A stretch of 64,000 nt of DNA from Serinicoccus kebangsaanensis (GCF_008919445.1 NZ_VSLG01000005.1:111646-175645); one strand, 5' to 3'. Shown: positions 45,107-54,339, counted from the stretch's first letter. A program made the numbers and translations. The notes: a model not told the origin generated them from the sequence alone.

Positions 45107-46479
45107 TGCTGTGCCGCCCTCTCCTCGTACCGCTCGGAGATGTCCTCGGCCACACGCTGTCCGCGGTCCAGGGCCTCCTCCACGCTCATCCGGCCGGCGA
45201 TGGCCGCGCTGATGTCCTGGCTGACCTGGGTGCCCAGGTCGGGGAACTCGGGTATGCCGACGAACTGGACGCCGATGGCCGGACGTGGTTGCACGCCCGG
45301 ATCCTCCGGGTCGGCGGACTCGATGGCGGCCCGGGTCGCCTCCGCGAACGGGCCGGCCTCCTCCAGGTAGTCCTGGTTGTCGTAGGTCGAGGACCGCTTG
45401 CCGGCGGGCACGCGGGACCAGCCGAGCTCGGTGCCGACGAGCTCCTCGTACTCGGCACTGGAGGCCCAGGACACGAACTCCCAGGCGTTCTGCTGCTTCT
45501 CGCTCGCGTTCTGGATCGACCAGGACCAGGCATACAGCCAGCCGGCGCTGTCGGTCTCCATCACCGGGGCGGGGGCGTACCCGATCTTGCCCTGGACCGG
45601 TGAGCCCGGTGCCTCGAGCGACCCGGCCGCCGAGGTGGCGTCGTACCACATCGCCGAGTTGCCCTGCTGCAGGTTGTTCAGGCACTCGACGAAGCCGGAC
45701 GCGGGCGCGCCGTTCTGACCGTGCTCACGCACCAGGTCGACGTAGAAGTTCACCGCGTCGGTGAACTCGGGCGCGTTGACCTTGGGTGTCATGTCCTGCT
45801 CGAACCAGGTGCCGCCGAAGGTGTTGACCACCGTGGTCAGCGGCGCCATCACCTGGCCCCAGCCCGGCTGGCCGCGCAGGCAGATGCCGCTCATCCCCGG
45901 CTCGGCGCCGTCGACCTGGGCCGCGATCTCGGCGACCTCCGGCCAGGTCGGCTGCTCGGGCATCTCGATCCCCTCGGCCTCGAGGACGTCCTGGCGGTAC
46001 ATGAGGAAGGAGGACTCGCCGTAGAAGGGGATGCCGTAGGCGACGTCGTCCACCGACAGCGAGGTGCGCATGGGCTCGAGGATGTCGTCGTAGGCGAACT
46101 CCTCGTCCTCGGCGATGAAGTCGTCCAGCGGTGCGACCCAGCCGGCGCGGGCGTAGATCGGGATCTCGAAGTTGCTCAGCGTGGCCACGTCGTACTGCCC
46201 GGCCTGGCTGGTGAACTCCTGGCTGATCTTGTCGCGGACGTCGTTCTCCGGGAGGACGGTGAAGTTCACCCGGATGCCGGTCTCGGCGGTGAAGTGCTCG
46301 GCGGTGAGGCTCTGCAGGTCGACCATCTGCGGGTTGTTGACCATGAGGACGTCGATCGAGTCGGGGCCACCGCCGCCGACGCCGCCCCCTCCCCAACCGG
46401 CGCAGCCGGTGGCGACCAGAGCCACCCCGGACGTAGCGATCACGGCGATCGACCGTGCTCTTCTGGTGTTGTTGGGCAA
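45103..46479 (-). CDS. polyol/sugar ABC transporter substrate-binding lipoprotein
   Basis: A 458-residue extracellular receptor (solute-binding family 1). The start is TTG 46479, chosen because GGGAGG lies 6 nt upstream and the signal peptide runs directly from it. Lipobox VATGC (Cys at about residue 26), then a Gly-rich linker (GWGGGGVGGGG). The mature fold begins IDVLMVNNPQMVDLQSLT and has the family's GIPFYGESSFLMYRQDVLEA and FGGTWFEQDMTPKVN segments. The pattern resembles the sorbitol/mannitol binding proteins SmoE/MtlE. First gene of the operon. Confidence 0.93.
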   Translation of the reverse strand: MPNNTRRARSIAVIATSGVALVATGCAGWGGGGVGGGGPDSIDVLMVNNPQMVDLQSLTAEHFTAETGIRVNFTVLPENDVRDKISQEFTSQAGQYDVATLSNFEIPIYARAGWVAPLDDFIAEDEEFAYDDILEPMRTSLSVDDVAYGIPFYGESSFLMYRQDVLEAEGIEMPEQPTWPEVAEIAAQVDGAEPGMSGICLRGQPGWGQVMAPLTTVVNTFGGTWFEQDMTPKVNAPEFTDAVNFYVDLVREHGQNGAPASGFVECLNNLQQGNSAMWYDATSAAGSLEAPGSPVQGKIGYAPAPVMETDSAGWLYAWSWSIQNASEKQQNAWEFVSWASSAEYEELVGTELGWSRVPAGKRSSTYDNQDYLEEAGPFAEATRAAIESADPEDPGVQPRPAIGVQFVGIPEFPDLGTQVSQDISAAIAGRMSVEEALDRGQRVAEDISERYEERAAQQ

Positions 46480-46500
46480 ACCGGGCCTCCCGACCTCTGG

Positions 46501-46542
46501 TGCTCATCAGAGCGCACAGATGTGCACATATGAGTATGCTCA
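46501..46542. promoter_or_regulatory. candidate operator region of the polyol operon
   Basis: In the 182-bp gap between the operon and its divergent regulator, an AT-richer patch holds two imperfect palindromes: GCACA-GA-TGTGC (46514-46525) and TGAG-TATG-CTCA (46531-46542). There is also a second TGCTCA copy at 46501. This is a plausible binding site for the SorC/DeoR-type regulator encoded next door; the assignment is inference from position. Confidence 0.45.
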
Positions 46543-46661
46543 GTGAATCCGTCCGAGCCGTCGTTGTCAAGGGATCGCCCAGGGATCTGGACGACGGCCT
46601 CGGGGGTCGGGACAATGGCCCGGCCGGATGACACAGGTCGTGGCGGAGGCAGGAGGTTCTG

Positions 46662-47597
46662 GTGCCAGCGAGAGACGAGCGTGACCTCGTCCTGGCGGTC
46701 GCTGTCGCGCGCCGACACTACGAGCAGGGACAGGCCAAGACGGACATCGCCGAGGCCCTGGGGATCAGCCGGTTCAAGGTGGCCAGGCTGCTCGACCTAG
46801 CCCACGAGAAGGGTGTCGTGCGGATCGAGATCGTCGAGCCCGATGCACGGGGTGGTGGGCTCGCGCGCGAGCTGCAGTCCACCTTCGACCTCGCCTGCTG
46901 CAGCGTGGTCCCGATGTCGTCCACGGCGCCCGAGGTCCGGGCCGAGGTCGGGCGGTCGGCGGCGAGGCTGCTGGGGGAGGCGCTCCGGCCGGGCGACGTC
47001 CTGGGGCTGCCGTGGAGCAGGTCGGTGCACGACATGGTGTATGCCCTGGAGACGCTGCCCCGGGTGCCGATCGTGCAGCTGAGCGGCGCCCTGGCCACCA
47101 CGCGGGAGGACTCCAGCGCGGTCGACCTGGTGCGCCGGGCGGGGCGGATCTCGGGCGGCGGCAGGCGGGTCTTCTTCGCCCCGCTCGTGATGCCGGACGA
47201 CGCCGCCGCCGACGCGGTGCGGCGCGACCCGGCGGTCAGCGAGACCCTCGCCGCCGCCGACCGGGTGAGCGTGGCGATGGTCGGTGTCGGTGCCTGGGCA
47301 CCGGGGGAGTCCACGATCTACGACGCCGTCGACGAGGACTGCCGTCGGCAGGTGAGGGAGGCCGGGGTGGTGGGCGAGTCCGTGGGTGCGTGCTTCGACG
47401 GCCAGGGCCAGCTCGTGACGACCTGCCTGTCACGACGCCTGATCGCCCTGTCACCGGCCCAGCTGGGAGGCATCGACCAGGTCATCGCCGTGGCCTACGG
47501 CATGGGCAAGGTGCAGGCGCTGCAGGCCGCGATGACCAGCGGCCTGGTGAACGGCCTGGTCACCACCCACGACACCGCCGAGGCGCTGCTGGCCTAG
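46662..47597 (+). CDS. SorC/DeoR-type sugar-binding transcriptional regulator
   Basis: A 311-residue regulator from GTG 46662, with AGGAGG upstream. The N-terminal helix-turn-helix (QGQAKTDIAEALGISRFKVARLLDLAHEKGVVRI) is the DeoR/SorC type. The C-terminal part (DVLGLPWSRSVHDMVYAL, VGVGAWAPGEST, VAYGMGKVQALQAAM) is the SorC effector domain, which binds sugar phosphates. Divergent placement suggests that it controls the polyol operon, responding to the phosphorylated product. The 64 nt upstream of the start and the palindromes at 46501-46542 are the likely control region. Confidence 0.92.
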   Translation: MPARDERDLVLAVAVARRHYEQGQAKTDIAEALGISRFKVARLLDLAHEKGVVRIEIVEPDARGGGLARELQSTFDLACCSVVPMSSTAPEVRAEVGRSAARLLGEALRPGDVLGLPWSRSVHDMVYALETLPRVPIVQLSGALATTREDSSAVDLVRRAGRISGGGRRVFFAPLVMPDDAAADAVRRDPAVSETLAAADRVSVAMVGVGAWAPGESTIYDAVDEDCRRQVREAGVVGESVGACFDGQGQLVTTCLSRRLIALSPAQLGGIDQVIAVAYGMGKVQALQAAMTSGLVNGLVTTHDTAEALLA

Positions 47598-47615
47598 CCC
47601 GCACCACCGGTCCGG

Positions 47616-48728
47616 TCACGCCCGTCCCGCGGGCATCCGCCAGGCGGCGAGGACCGCGGGCAGGGTGAGCACCAGGGCGGTGGCCGCCACCACCGTCGTG
47701 AGGTCGAGCACGAGCGTGGCCAGCCCCACGCAGGCCAGGGTCACGAGGAAGCCGAGCTCCGCCACGACGCTCGCGACGGAGGTCACGGTCGCCCGAGGGG
47801 CTGACTCCTCGAGCGCGTGCTGCAGTCGCACGTCACCGGCGACGTAGGCACTGCTGGCCAGGGCGTATCCGCACGCCAGCGCGGCCGCGGCCACCCAGCC
47901 GGACCACCAGGCCCCGCCCGCCAGCAGCAGCCCGGCCACCCCGACGAGAGCAGCGTGCCGGGCGCCGCGCAGCAGCGCGACCCGGTCCGCGAGCCAGGTG
48001 GCCACCGCCTCCAGCAGCACGATCGCCGCCATCACCAGGGCCACCCCGCCGACCGTGATGCCGTCCGCCGCCAGCACCAGCGGCAGGAACTCGTCGAACC
48101 CGACGAGGGCCACGATCGCGGCATACCCGAGCAGGATGCGGCGCACCGGCTGCGAGCCCCGGGCGTGCCGCAGGCCGGCGGCGAGCGTGCCCCGCCAGGT
48201 GTCCGGCCCGCCGGAGGTCTCGGGCGTCGGCGCCACCGCGCGTGGCGTGGTGCGGTCCGGGACGGGGTCGTCCGGCTCGGCGCGGTGCCGACCCTGCCCC
48301 GCCCTGGGCAGGGACAGCGTGACGCCGACGTGGACCACGGCGACCGCGGCGCTGGCCCACCCCACGAGGGGGTAGCCGCCGAGCTGGTGCAGCGGCGCCG
48401 CCACCGCGATGGCCGCGGCCATGACGACCAGGGCCACGCTCTCGGCCCGCGCCCGGATGCGGCCGTAGGACGCGCTGGCGCCGTGGTCGGCCAGCTGGTC
48501 GAAGAGGTAGGCCTCCCACGTGCCGGAGTGCATGGCGTCCGAGACCGACCAGAGGACGAAGCCGAGGAGGAACCCCCAGAAGGAGGGCCAGGTCAACCAG
48601 GTCAGGAAGGCCGCGACGTAGACGACCCCGGAGGCGACGAGCAGACGCCTGCGGTCGACCAGGTCGGCCCAGGCACCGGACGGCACCTCGAGCAGGAAGG
48701 CGCTGACGGACCAGACGACGAGCAGCAC
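47616..48728 (-). CDS. MFS transporter (start uncertain)
   Basis: An MFS-type membrane protein with about ten hydrophobic segments and the loop motif ADLVDRRRLL after the first helices. GTG 48728 is the first canonical start, but the conserved amino-terminal part of such transporters is encoded 36 codons further upstream in the same frame (AIPLFGIYALLFRDSGLSST), which has no ATG, GTG or TTG before an in-frame TGA at 48843-48845. Initiation at CTG 48836, behind GGAGAGGG, or loss of the original start are both possible. The transported substrate is unknown. Convergent with the SorC-type regulator. Confidence 0.8.
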   Translation of the reverse strand: MLLVVWSVSAFLLEVPSGAWADLVDRRRLLVASGVVYVAAFLTWLTWPSFWGFLLGFVLWSVSDAMHSGTWEAYLFDQLADHGASASYGRIRARAESVALVVMAAAIAVAAPLHQLGGYPLVGWASAAVAVVHVGVTLSLPRAGQGRHRAEPDDPVPDRTTPRAVAPTPETSGGPDTWRGTLAAGLRHARGSQPVRRILLGYAAIVALVGFDEFLPLVLAADGITVGGVALVMAAIVLLEAVATWLADRVALLRGARHAALVGVAGLLLAGGAWWSGWVAAAALACGYALASSAYVAGDVRLQHALEESAPRATVTSVASVVAELGFLVTLACVGLATLVLDLTTVVAATALVLTLPAVLAAWRMPAGRA

Positions 48729-48912
48729 CGAGATCTGCGTGCTCGACAGGCCGCTGTCGCGGAAGAGCAGGGCATAGATCCCGAAGAGCGGGATCGCCTC
48801 ATGGCTGGCGCGATAGGCGATCGCGCGGGTCTGCAGGGTGACTCAACCCTCTCCGGAGGGGAACGACGCTCGGCTCATCCGGCCACCCTAGCCTCCCCGG
48901 CGTGGGGCGGCG

Positions 48913-50103
48913 TCAGTCGATCTTGCGGGCGCGGATGACGCCGTCGATCGCCAGGATCGACTCCTTGAGCTCGTCCCGCACCTCACCCTCGACGTCGACG
49001 AGGGTGTAGGCCACCTCGCCCTTGGACTTGTTGGTGAACTCGGCGACGTTCAGACCCGCCTCGGCGAGCGCCGCGGTGATCTGGCCGATCATGTTGGGCT
49101 TGTTCTGGTTGAAGATCCCCAGACGGGTCGTGCCGGGCGTCCGCGCCATGACCACCTCGGGGAAGTTCACCGAGTTGCGGATGTTGCCGTGCAGCAGGTA
49201 GTCGGACAGCTGGTCCGCCGCCATGACGGCGCAGTTGTCCTCCGCCTCACCGGTCGACGCGCCGAGGTGGGGCAGGGCGATGACCTTGGGGTGGACCGAC
49301 CCGACCTCAGAGGGGAAGTCGTTCACGTAGGCGTGCAGGTGCCCGCTGTCGAGGGCGTCGAGGACCGCCTGCTCGTCGACCACCCCGCCGCGGGCGAAGT
49401 TGAGCACCACGCCACCGGCCGGCATCGTCGCGATCCGCTCCGCGTCGACCAGGCCCTTCGTGGCCTCGATCAGCGGCACGTGCAGGGTGATCATGTCCGA
49501 GCGGGCGAAGAGCTCCTCGACGCTGGTGACCTGCTCGACGTTGGGGGACAGCTGCCAGGCCCGCTCCACCGTGATGGCGGGGTCGTAGCCCAGCACCTTC
49601 AGGCCCAGGGACTGGGCGGCGTTGGCGACGAGCACACCGATGGCGCCCAGGCCGATGACGCCCAGCGTCTTGCCCGGCAGCTCGTAGCCGGCGAACTGCT
49701 TCTTGCCGGCCTCGACCTGCGTGTCCAGGTCCTTGCCGGTGAGCGAGCGGTCCGCGACCAGGCCGCGGGTGTAGTCGGCCGCGTGGTAGAGGTTGCGGGC
49801 GGCCAGCAGCATGCCGGCGATCACCAGCTCCTTGACCGCGTTGGCGTTCGCGCCCGGTGTGTTGAAGACGGGTATGCCGCGGGCCGCCATGGCGTCCACC
49901 GGGATGTTGTTGGTCCCCGCCCCGGCGCGGGCGACGGCATAGACGGAGTCCGGGATCGTGGCCGAGTGCAGGTCCGCGGACCGGAGCAGGATGCCGCGCG
50001 GCTCGGGGATGTCGGTGCCGATGTCGAAGACGTCCCGGTCGAGACGCTGCAGGCCGACGGGCGAGATGGCGTTGAGGGTCTGGATGGCGAAGGTCTGGGT
50101 CAT
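48913..50103 (-). CDS. serA: 3-phosphoglycerate dehydrogenase
   Basis: SerA oxidises 3-phosphoglycerate to phosphohydroxypyruvate with NAD, opening serine synthesis. The 396-residue protein has the NAD-fold LGVIGLGAIGVLVANAA, ARAGAGTNNIPVDA, NFARGGVVDE with the active-site Arg, and LPHLGASTGEAEDN with the catalytic His. A C-terminal ACT domain (NMIGQITAALAEAGLNVAEF) is present, with no extra intervening domain, so it is the short (~400 residue) form rather than the ~530-residue form common in mycobacteria. It follows serC by 13 nt on the same strand. Confidence 0.93.
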   Translation of the reverse strand: MTQTFAIQTLNAISPVGLQRLDRDVFDIGTDIPEPRGILLRSADLHSATIPDSVYAVARAGAGTNNIPVDAMAARGIPVFNTPGANANAVKELVIAGMLLAARNLYHAADYTRGLVADRSLTGKDLDTQVEAGKKQFAGYELPGKTLGVIGLGAIGVLVANAAQSLGLKVLGYDPAITVERAWQLSPNVEQVTSVEELFARSDMITLHVPLIEATKGLVDAERIATMPAGGVVLNFARGGVVDEQAVLDALDSGHLHAYVNDFPSEVGSVHPKVIALPHLGASTGEAEDNCAVMAADQLSDYLLHGNIRNSVNFPEVVMARTPGTTRLGIFNQNKPNMIGQITAALAEAGLNVAEFTNKSKGEVAYTLVDVEGEVRDELKESILAIDGVIRARKID

Positions 50104-50116
50104 GGCGGTGGTGTTC

Positions 50117-51202
50117 TCAGCCGTTCTGCTGCTCGAAGTCGGTCATGAAGTCGACGAGGGCCTGGACGCCCTCGATCGGCATGGCGTTGTAGATGCTGGC
50201 ACGCATGCCGCCGACGCTGCGGTGCCCGGCCAGCCCGGACAGGCCCGCCTCGGCCGCGGCCGTGACGAACGGCTTCTCCAGGGCGCTGTCCGGCACCAGG
50301 AAGGGGACGTTCATCCAGGAGCGGGCCTGGACCTGCACCGGGTTGGAGTAGAAGTCCGAGGTGTCGATCACGCCGTAGAGCAGGTCGGCCTTGGCCTGGT
50401 TGCGCCGGGCCATCTCCTCGAGCCCACCCTGCTGCTCCACCCACTCCAGGACCAGACCGACGAGGTACCACGCCAGCGTGGGTGGGGTGTTGAGCATCGA
50501 GTCGGCGTCGGCCATGGCCTTCCAGTCCAGCGCCGCGGGCACGTCGGGACGGGCCCGCTCGAGCAGGTCGCGGCGGACGATGACGACGCACAGGCCGGAG
50601 GGCCCGAGGTTCTTCTGCGCCCCCGCGTAGATCACGCCGAACCGGGAGACGTCCAGCGGCCGGGACAGGATCGTCGAGCTGGCATCGGTGACCAGCGGGA
50701 CCCCGCCGGCGTCGGGCAGCGAGGGGAACTCCACCCCGCCGATCGTCTCGTTGAGGGTGAGGTGGAGGTAGGCCGCGTCGCCGGGGACCTGGAACGACCC
50801 CGGCTCGGGGACCGTCGAGTAGTTCGACGCCGACTCGTCCGCCAGGACCTGGACGTCGGCATACTTCTTCGCCTCGGTGATCGCCTTCTTCGACCACGAC
50901 CCCGTGTTGAGGTATGCCGCCACCTGGCCGGGAGCGGAGAGGTTGAGCGGGACGGCGGAGAACTGTCCGGTCGCGCCGCCCTGGAGGAAGAGCACGGCGT
51001 AGTCGTCGGGGACGGCCAGCAGCGAGCGCAGCCGTTGCTCCGCCTCGGCGGCGATGGAGACGAACTCGGGGCTGCGGTGGGACATCTCCATGACGGACAT
51101 CCCGGACCCGCGCCAGTCGGTCAGCTCGGACTGCGCACGCTCGAGAACCTCGAGCGGCATGGTGGCGGGACCGGGGGAGAAGTTGAAGACGCGCACGGGC
51201 AC
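50117..51202 (-). CDS. serC: phosphoserine aminotransferase
   Basis: A PLP enzyme converting phosphohydroxypyruvate to phosphoserine. 361 residues from GTG 51202; GTG 51196 is also possible. Signature segments: NFSPGPATMPLEVL at the start, MEMSHRSPEF, FLQGGATGQFSAVPLNL, TDASSTILSRPLDVS and the Schiff-base lysine in YAGAQKNLGPSG. It forms a serC-serA operon on the minus strand, so two consecutive steps of serine synthesis are coupled. Divergent from rne across a 404-bp gap. Confidence 0.95.
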   Translation of the reverse strand: MPVRVFNFSPGPATMPLEVLERAQSELTDWRGSGMSVMEMSHRSPEFVSIAAEAEQRLRSLLAVPDDYAVLFLQGGATGQFSAVPLNLSAPGQVAAYLNTGSWSKKAITEAKKYADVQVLADESASNYSTVPEPGSFQVPGDAAYLHLTLNETIGGVEFPSLPDAGGVPLVTDASSTILSRPLDVSRFGVIYAGAQKNLGPSGLCVVIVRRDLLERARPDVPAALDWKAMADADSMLNTPPTLAWYLVGLVLEWVEQQGGLEEMARRNQAKADLLYGVIDTSDFYSNPVQVQARSWMNVPFLVPDSALEKPFVTAAAEAGLSGLAGHRSVGGMRASIYNAMPIEGVQALVDFMTDFEQQNG

Positions 51203-51606
51203 CTACCGTACCGTCAAGGGGAGGCTGGTCCGGCCCCGGCCCGTGGTGCGGGCAGCGGCGTCGCGCCGCTGCGCCGACCCGCCGGTGGTCGCGGTCCCGG
51301 AGTCGCCCGTGTGCGATACTGCATAGCGGTCCCGCGACGTCCCACACCGCCGCGAGACCCGGTGCGAGTCCCTCGCGGCGCGGCCCTCAGGGTCGGCGTC
51401 ACGCGAGGCGCGACAGGGAGTCGACGACAGCCCGCACCGCGCCGGAGTCGGTGCCGCGCGACCGCGCGAGCCGCCTGCGACGACTACGGAAGACTTCCGT
51501 CGTGGCCGACCGGCCAGGACGACACGGCACCCGCGCCGCGCGGGCAGTGGGCCTGGAACCGGCCCGGGTGTGTGGACTGGCACCGCGCGGCCTGGAAGGA
51601 CACCTC
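51203..51606 (+). promoter_or_regulatory. rne leader / serC-rne divergent region
   Basis: A 404-bp gap without a convincing gene. A strong hairpin (arms 51348-51356 and 51372-51380, perfect 9 bp CGCCGCGAG stem, 15-nt loop) and a second small palindrome ACGGAAG-A-CTTCCGT (51486-51500) lie upstream of rne. Candidate promoter sequence occurs near 51316-51325 (GATACTGCAT). A structured rne 5' UTR would fit the autoregulation known for RNase E in other bacteria; here that is inference. Confidence 0.4.
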
Positions 51607-54336
51607 GTGTCTGACGAGAACACCACCGAATCCCCCGTCGCAGAGGCCGACGAGACCCAGAACGACGCCGCGGAGGGCACCGACGCGCAGGCCCAGCCGG
51701 AGACGGTGCAGGAGCAGTCTGCTCCCGACGACGGCGACGTCGCGTCCCCGGTCGAGGACGGCAGCGGGGCCGACCCGCAGCCGGAGCAGGACGCCGAGTC
51801 GGAGCCGGAGGCAGAGCAGGGCGCCGAGCCGGAGGCAGAGTCGGACGACGGCGGGTCCGAGTCGCCCACCGCCTCGTTCGGGCTGGTCTTCCAAGCACCG
51901 GACCTCACCGACCTGCCCAAGCGGCGTTCCCGGCGTGCGACCTCGGCCTCCACGGCGCCTGCTCCTGCCGAGCAGTCCCAGGACGAGGACCAGGCGTCGG
52001 CGGGCGAGGACCAGCGGGACGACACGGACGACAGCGGTGACGCCGAGGACGAGCAGTCCTCCCGGGGCCGACGCCGTCGCCGCCGCGGCGGCAAGGGTCG
52101 CCGCTCCCGCTCGGGCGACGACGGGGGCGGCGAGCAGTCCTCGGACGACGGCGCGGGCGAGGAGCAGCAGTCCGGGGGCGGCCGCCGGCGTCGGGGCTCC
52201 GGCGGCGGGGGCGGCAAGGAGTCCGGCCAGAGCAAGGGCGAGGACCAGTCCTCGGGGAAGCAGAAGGGTGGCGGCGCCACCGACTCCTCGTCGGACCAGG
52301 CTGCCGACGGTGGGTCCGACGGCGAGTCGGGTGGCGGCACGAAGCGACGTCGCCGTCGGTCGCGCAGCGGCAGCGAGCGCTCGGCCAAGGACGAGGTCAC
52401 CTCGGTCAAGGGCTCGACCCGGCTCGAGGCCAAGCGGCAGCGTCGGCGGGAGGGCCGGGAGGCCGGCCGCCGCCGGACGATCATCACCGAGGCCGAGTTC
52501 CTGGCCCGCCGGGAGAGCGTCGAGCGGGTGATGGTCGTGCGAGGGCTCGAGGACCGCACCCAGATCGCGGTGCTCGAGGACGGCGTCCCCGTCGAGCACT
52601 ACGTCTCCCGGTCGGCACAGTCGACGATGGTGGGCAACGTCTACCTCGGCCGGGTGCAGAACGTCCTGCCGAGCATGGAGGCGGCCTTCGTCGACATCGG
52701 CAAGGGGCGCAACGCGGTCCTGTATGCCGGTGAGGTCAACTGGGACGCCGCCGGCCTGGAGGGGAACCAGCCCAAGCGCATCGAGAACGCCCTGAGCTCG
52801 GGGGAGTCCGTGCTGGTCCAGGTGACCAAGGACCCCATCGGGCACAAGGGGGCGAGGTTGACCTCGCAGGTCTCCCTGCCGGGGCGGTACCTCGTCTACG
52901 TGCCGGGCAACTCGATGACCGGCATCTCCCGCAAGCTGCCGGACACCGAGCGCTCGCGGCTGAAGAAGATCCTCAAGGAGGTCGTCCCGAGCGACGCCGG
53001 GGTGATCGTCCGGACCGCGGCCGAGGGTGCCTCGGAGACGGAGCTGCGCGCCGACGTGGAACGGCTGACCTCGATGTGGGAGCGGATCGAGAGCAAGGCC
53101 AAGACCGCCAACGCCCCGGCCCTCCTGCACGGGGAGCCGGACATGACGGTCCGCGTCATCCGCGATGTCTTCAACGAGGACTTCGCCAAGCTCGTGGTCT
53201 CCGGCGAGAAGGCCTGGGGCGAGGTCAAGCGCTACATCGACGAGGTCGCGCCGGACCTGGCCGCACGGGTGGAGAAGCACACCGGCACGACCGACGTCTT
53301 CACGACGCACCGGGTGCACGAGGCGATCGCCAAGGCGATGGACCGCAAGGTGTGGTTGCCGTCCGGTGGCTCGCTCGTCATCGACCGCACCGAGGCGATG
53401 ACCGTCGTCGACGTCAACACCGGCAAGTTCACCGGCTCCGGCGGCAACCTGGAGGAGACGGTCACCAAGAACAACATCGAGGCGGCCGAGGAGATCGTCC
53501 GCCAGCTGCGGCTGCGTGACATCGGCGGCATCATCGTCGTCGACTTCATCGACATGGTGCTGGAGAGCAACCGGGACCTCGTCGTCCGACGCCTCCTCGA
53601 GTGCCTCGGACGGGACCGCACCAAGCACCAGGTGGCCGAGGTGACCTCCCTCGGGCTGGTGCAGATGACCCGCAAGCGGGTCGGCTCCGGGCTGATCGAG
53701 GTCTTCTCCGAGTCGTGCACGCACTGCTCGGGTCGTGGCATCGTCGTGCAGACCGAGCCGGTCGTCCGCGGGGGCGACGAGGGCGGCAACGGCGGTGGCG
53801 GGAAGCGACGCGGCAAGGGTCGCGGCGGCAACGGCGGCGGGAGCCAGGGAGGCTCGTCCGAGCCGAAGAACGTGCTGCCGACCCCCAACCCAAACGGCCC
53901 CACGCCGGCCCAGATCGCCGCCGCGGCGCATGCGGCCGCACTGACGGCCGGTGCGTCGTCGGAGGCGGCGGACGCCGCCGCCGTGGCAGCGGCCGGCGAG
54001 GTCTCCGACGAGGCCGCTGACAGCCCGCCTGCGGCCGAGGTGACTGACACGGCGACCGCCGCCGAGGTGGCCGACGCGGCGCCTGCGGCCGAGGTCGCCG
54101 ACAGCTCGCCCTCGGGCGCCACCGACGCGCCCGCGCCGGTGGAGGAGCCGGTCGCCGCGCCGCCCAAGCGCCGGCGCCGCGGTCGGGTGGTGGCCCCCGC
54201 CGGGCCACCGGTCGGTGAGCCGGACGCCGAGACGTCAACCCCCGCGCCCGACCCCTCCGAGGTCACCCCGGACGCCTCCGCCCCGGCCGTCGAGGACGGC
54301 GACGCGAGTTTGGAGCCGAGCCGGTCGGCACGGTAG
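51607..54336 (+). CDS. rne: ribonuclease E/G family endoribonuclease
   Basis: The main RNA-decay and rRNA-processing endonuclease. 909 residues from GTG 51607. An acidic Glu/Asp/Gln-rich region (1-~85), then an Arg/Gly/Ser-rich basic region (about 150-280), both probably disordered, precede the catalytic core: S1 domain (VGNVYLGRVQNVLPSMEAAFVDIGKG), the DNase I-like part with NTGKFTG and the magnesium-binding Asp residues in VDVNTG and VVDFIDM, and the zinc-link CTHCSGRG. The C-terminus is Ala/Glu/Val-rich low complexity. The core sits in the middle of the protein, as usual in actinobacteria. Confidence 0.95.
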   Translation: MSDENTTESPVAEADETQNDAAEGTDAQAQPETVQEQSAPDDGDVASPVEDGSGADPQPEQDAESEPEAEQGAEPEAESDDGGSESPTASFGLVFQAPDLTDLPKRRSRRATSASTAPAPAEQSQDEDQASAGEDQRDDTDDSGDAEDEQSSRGRRRRRRGGKGRRSRSGDDGGGEQSSDDGAGEEQQSGGGRRRRGSGGGGGKESGQSKGEDQSSGKQKGGGATDSSSDQAADGGSDGESGGGTKRRRRRSRSGSERSAKDEVTSVKGSTRLEAKRQRRREGREAGRRRTIITEAEFLARRESVERVMVVRGLEDRTQIAVLEDGVPVEHYVSRSAQSTMVGNVYLGRVQNVLPSMEAAFVDIGKGRNAVLYAGEVNWDAAGLEGNQPKRIENALSSGESVLVQVTKDPIGHKGARLTSQVSLPGRYLVYVPGNSMTGISRKLPDTERSRLKKILKEVVPSDAGVIVRTAAEGASETELRADVERLTSMWERIESKAKTANAPALLHGEPDMTVRVIRDVFNEDFAKLVVSGEKAWGEVKRYIDEVAPDLAARVEKHTGTTDVFTTHRVHEAIAKAMDRKVWLPSGGSLVIDRTEAMTVVDVNTGKFTGSGGNLEETVTKNNIEAAEEIVRQLRLRDIGGIIVVDFIDMVLESNRDLVVRRLLECLGRDRTKHQVAEVTSLGLVQMTRKRVGSGLIEVFSESCTHCSGRGIVVQTEPVVRGGDEGGNGGGGKRRGKGRGGNGGGSQGGSSEPKNVLPTPNPNGPTPAQIAAAAHAAALTAGASSEAADAAAVAAAGEVSDEAADSPPAAEVTDTATAAEVADAAPAAEVADSSPSGATDAPAPVEEPVAAPPKRRRRGRVVAPAGPPVGEPDAETSTPAPDPSEVTPDASAPAVEDGDASLEPSRSAR

Positions 54337-54339
54337 TCT
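54334..54339 (+). promoter_or_regulatory. promoter of rplU-rpmA
   Basis: A TAGTCT -10 box overlaps the rne stop; TTGGAG (54310-54315) is spaced 18 bp upstream as a -35. The transcript would have a ~130-nt leader before rplU, longer than for most genes here; no known leader motif was recognised in it. Confidence 0.5.

Noticed and set aside
51451..51606. Upstream extension of rne
   Set aside because: The in-frame codons are Arg-rich leader sequence containing hairpins; GTG 51607 begins the acidic N-terminus normal for the family.
51484..53931. Minus-strand 815-codon frame opposite rne
   Set aside because: It is the antisense shadow of rne; rne has intact catalytic motifs and the antisense product has none.
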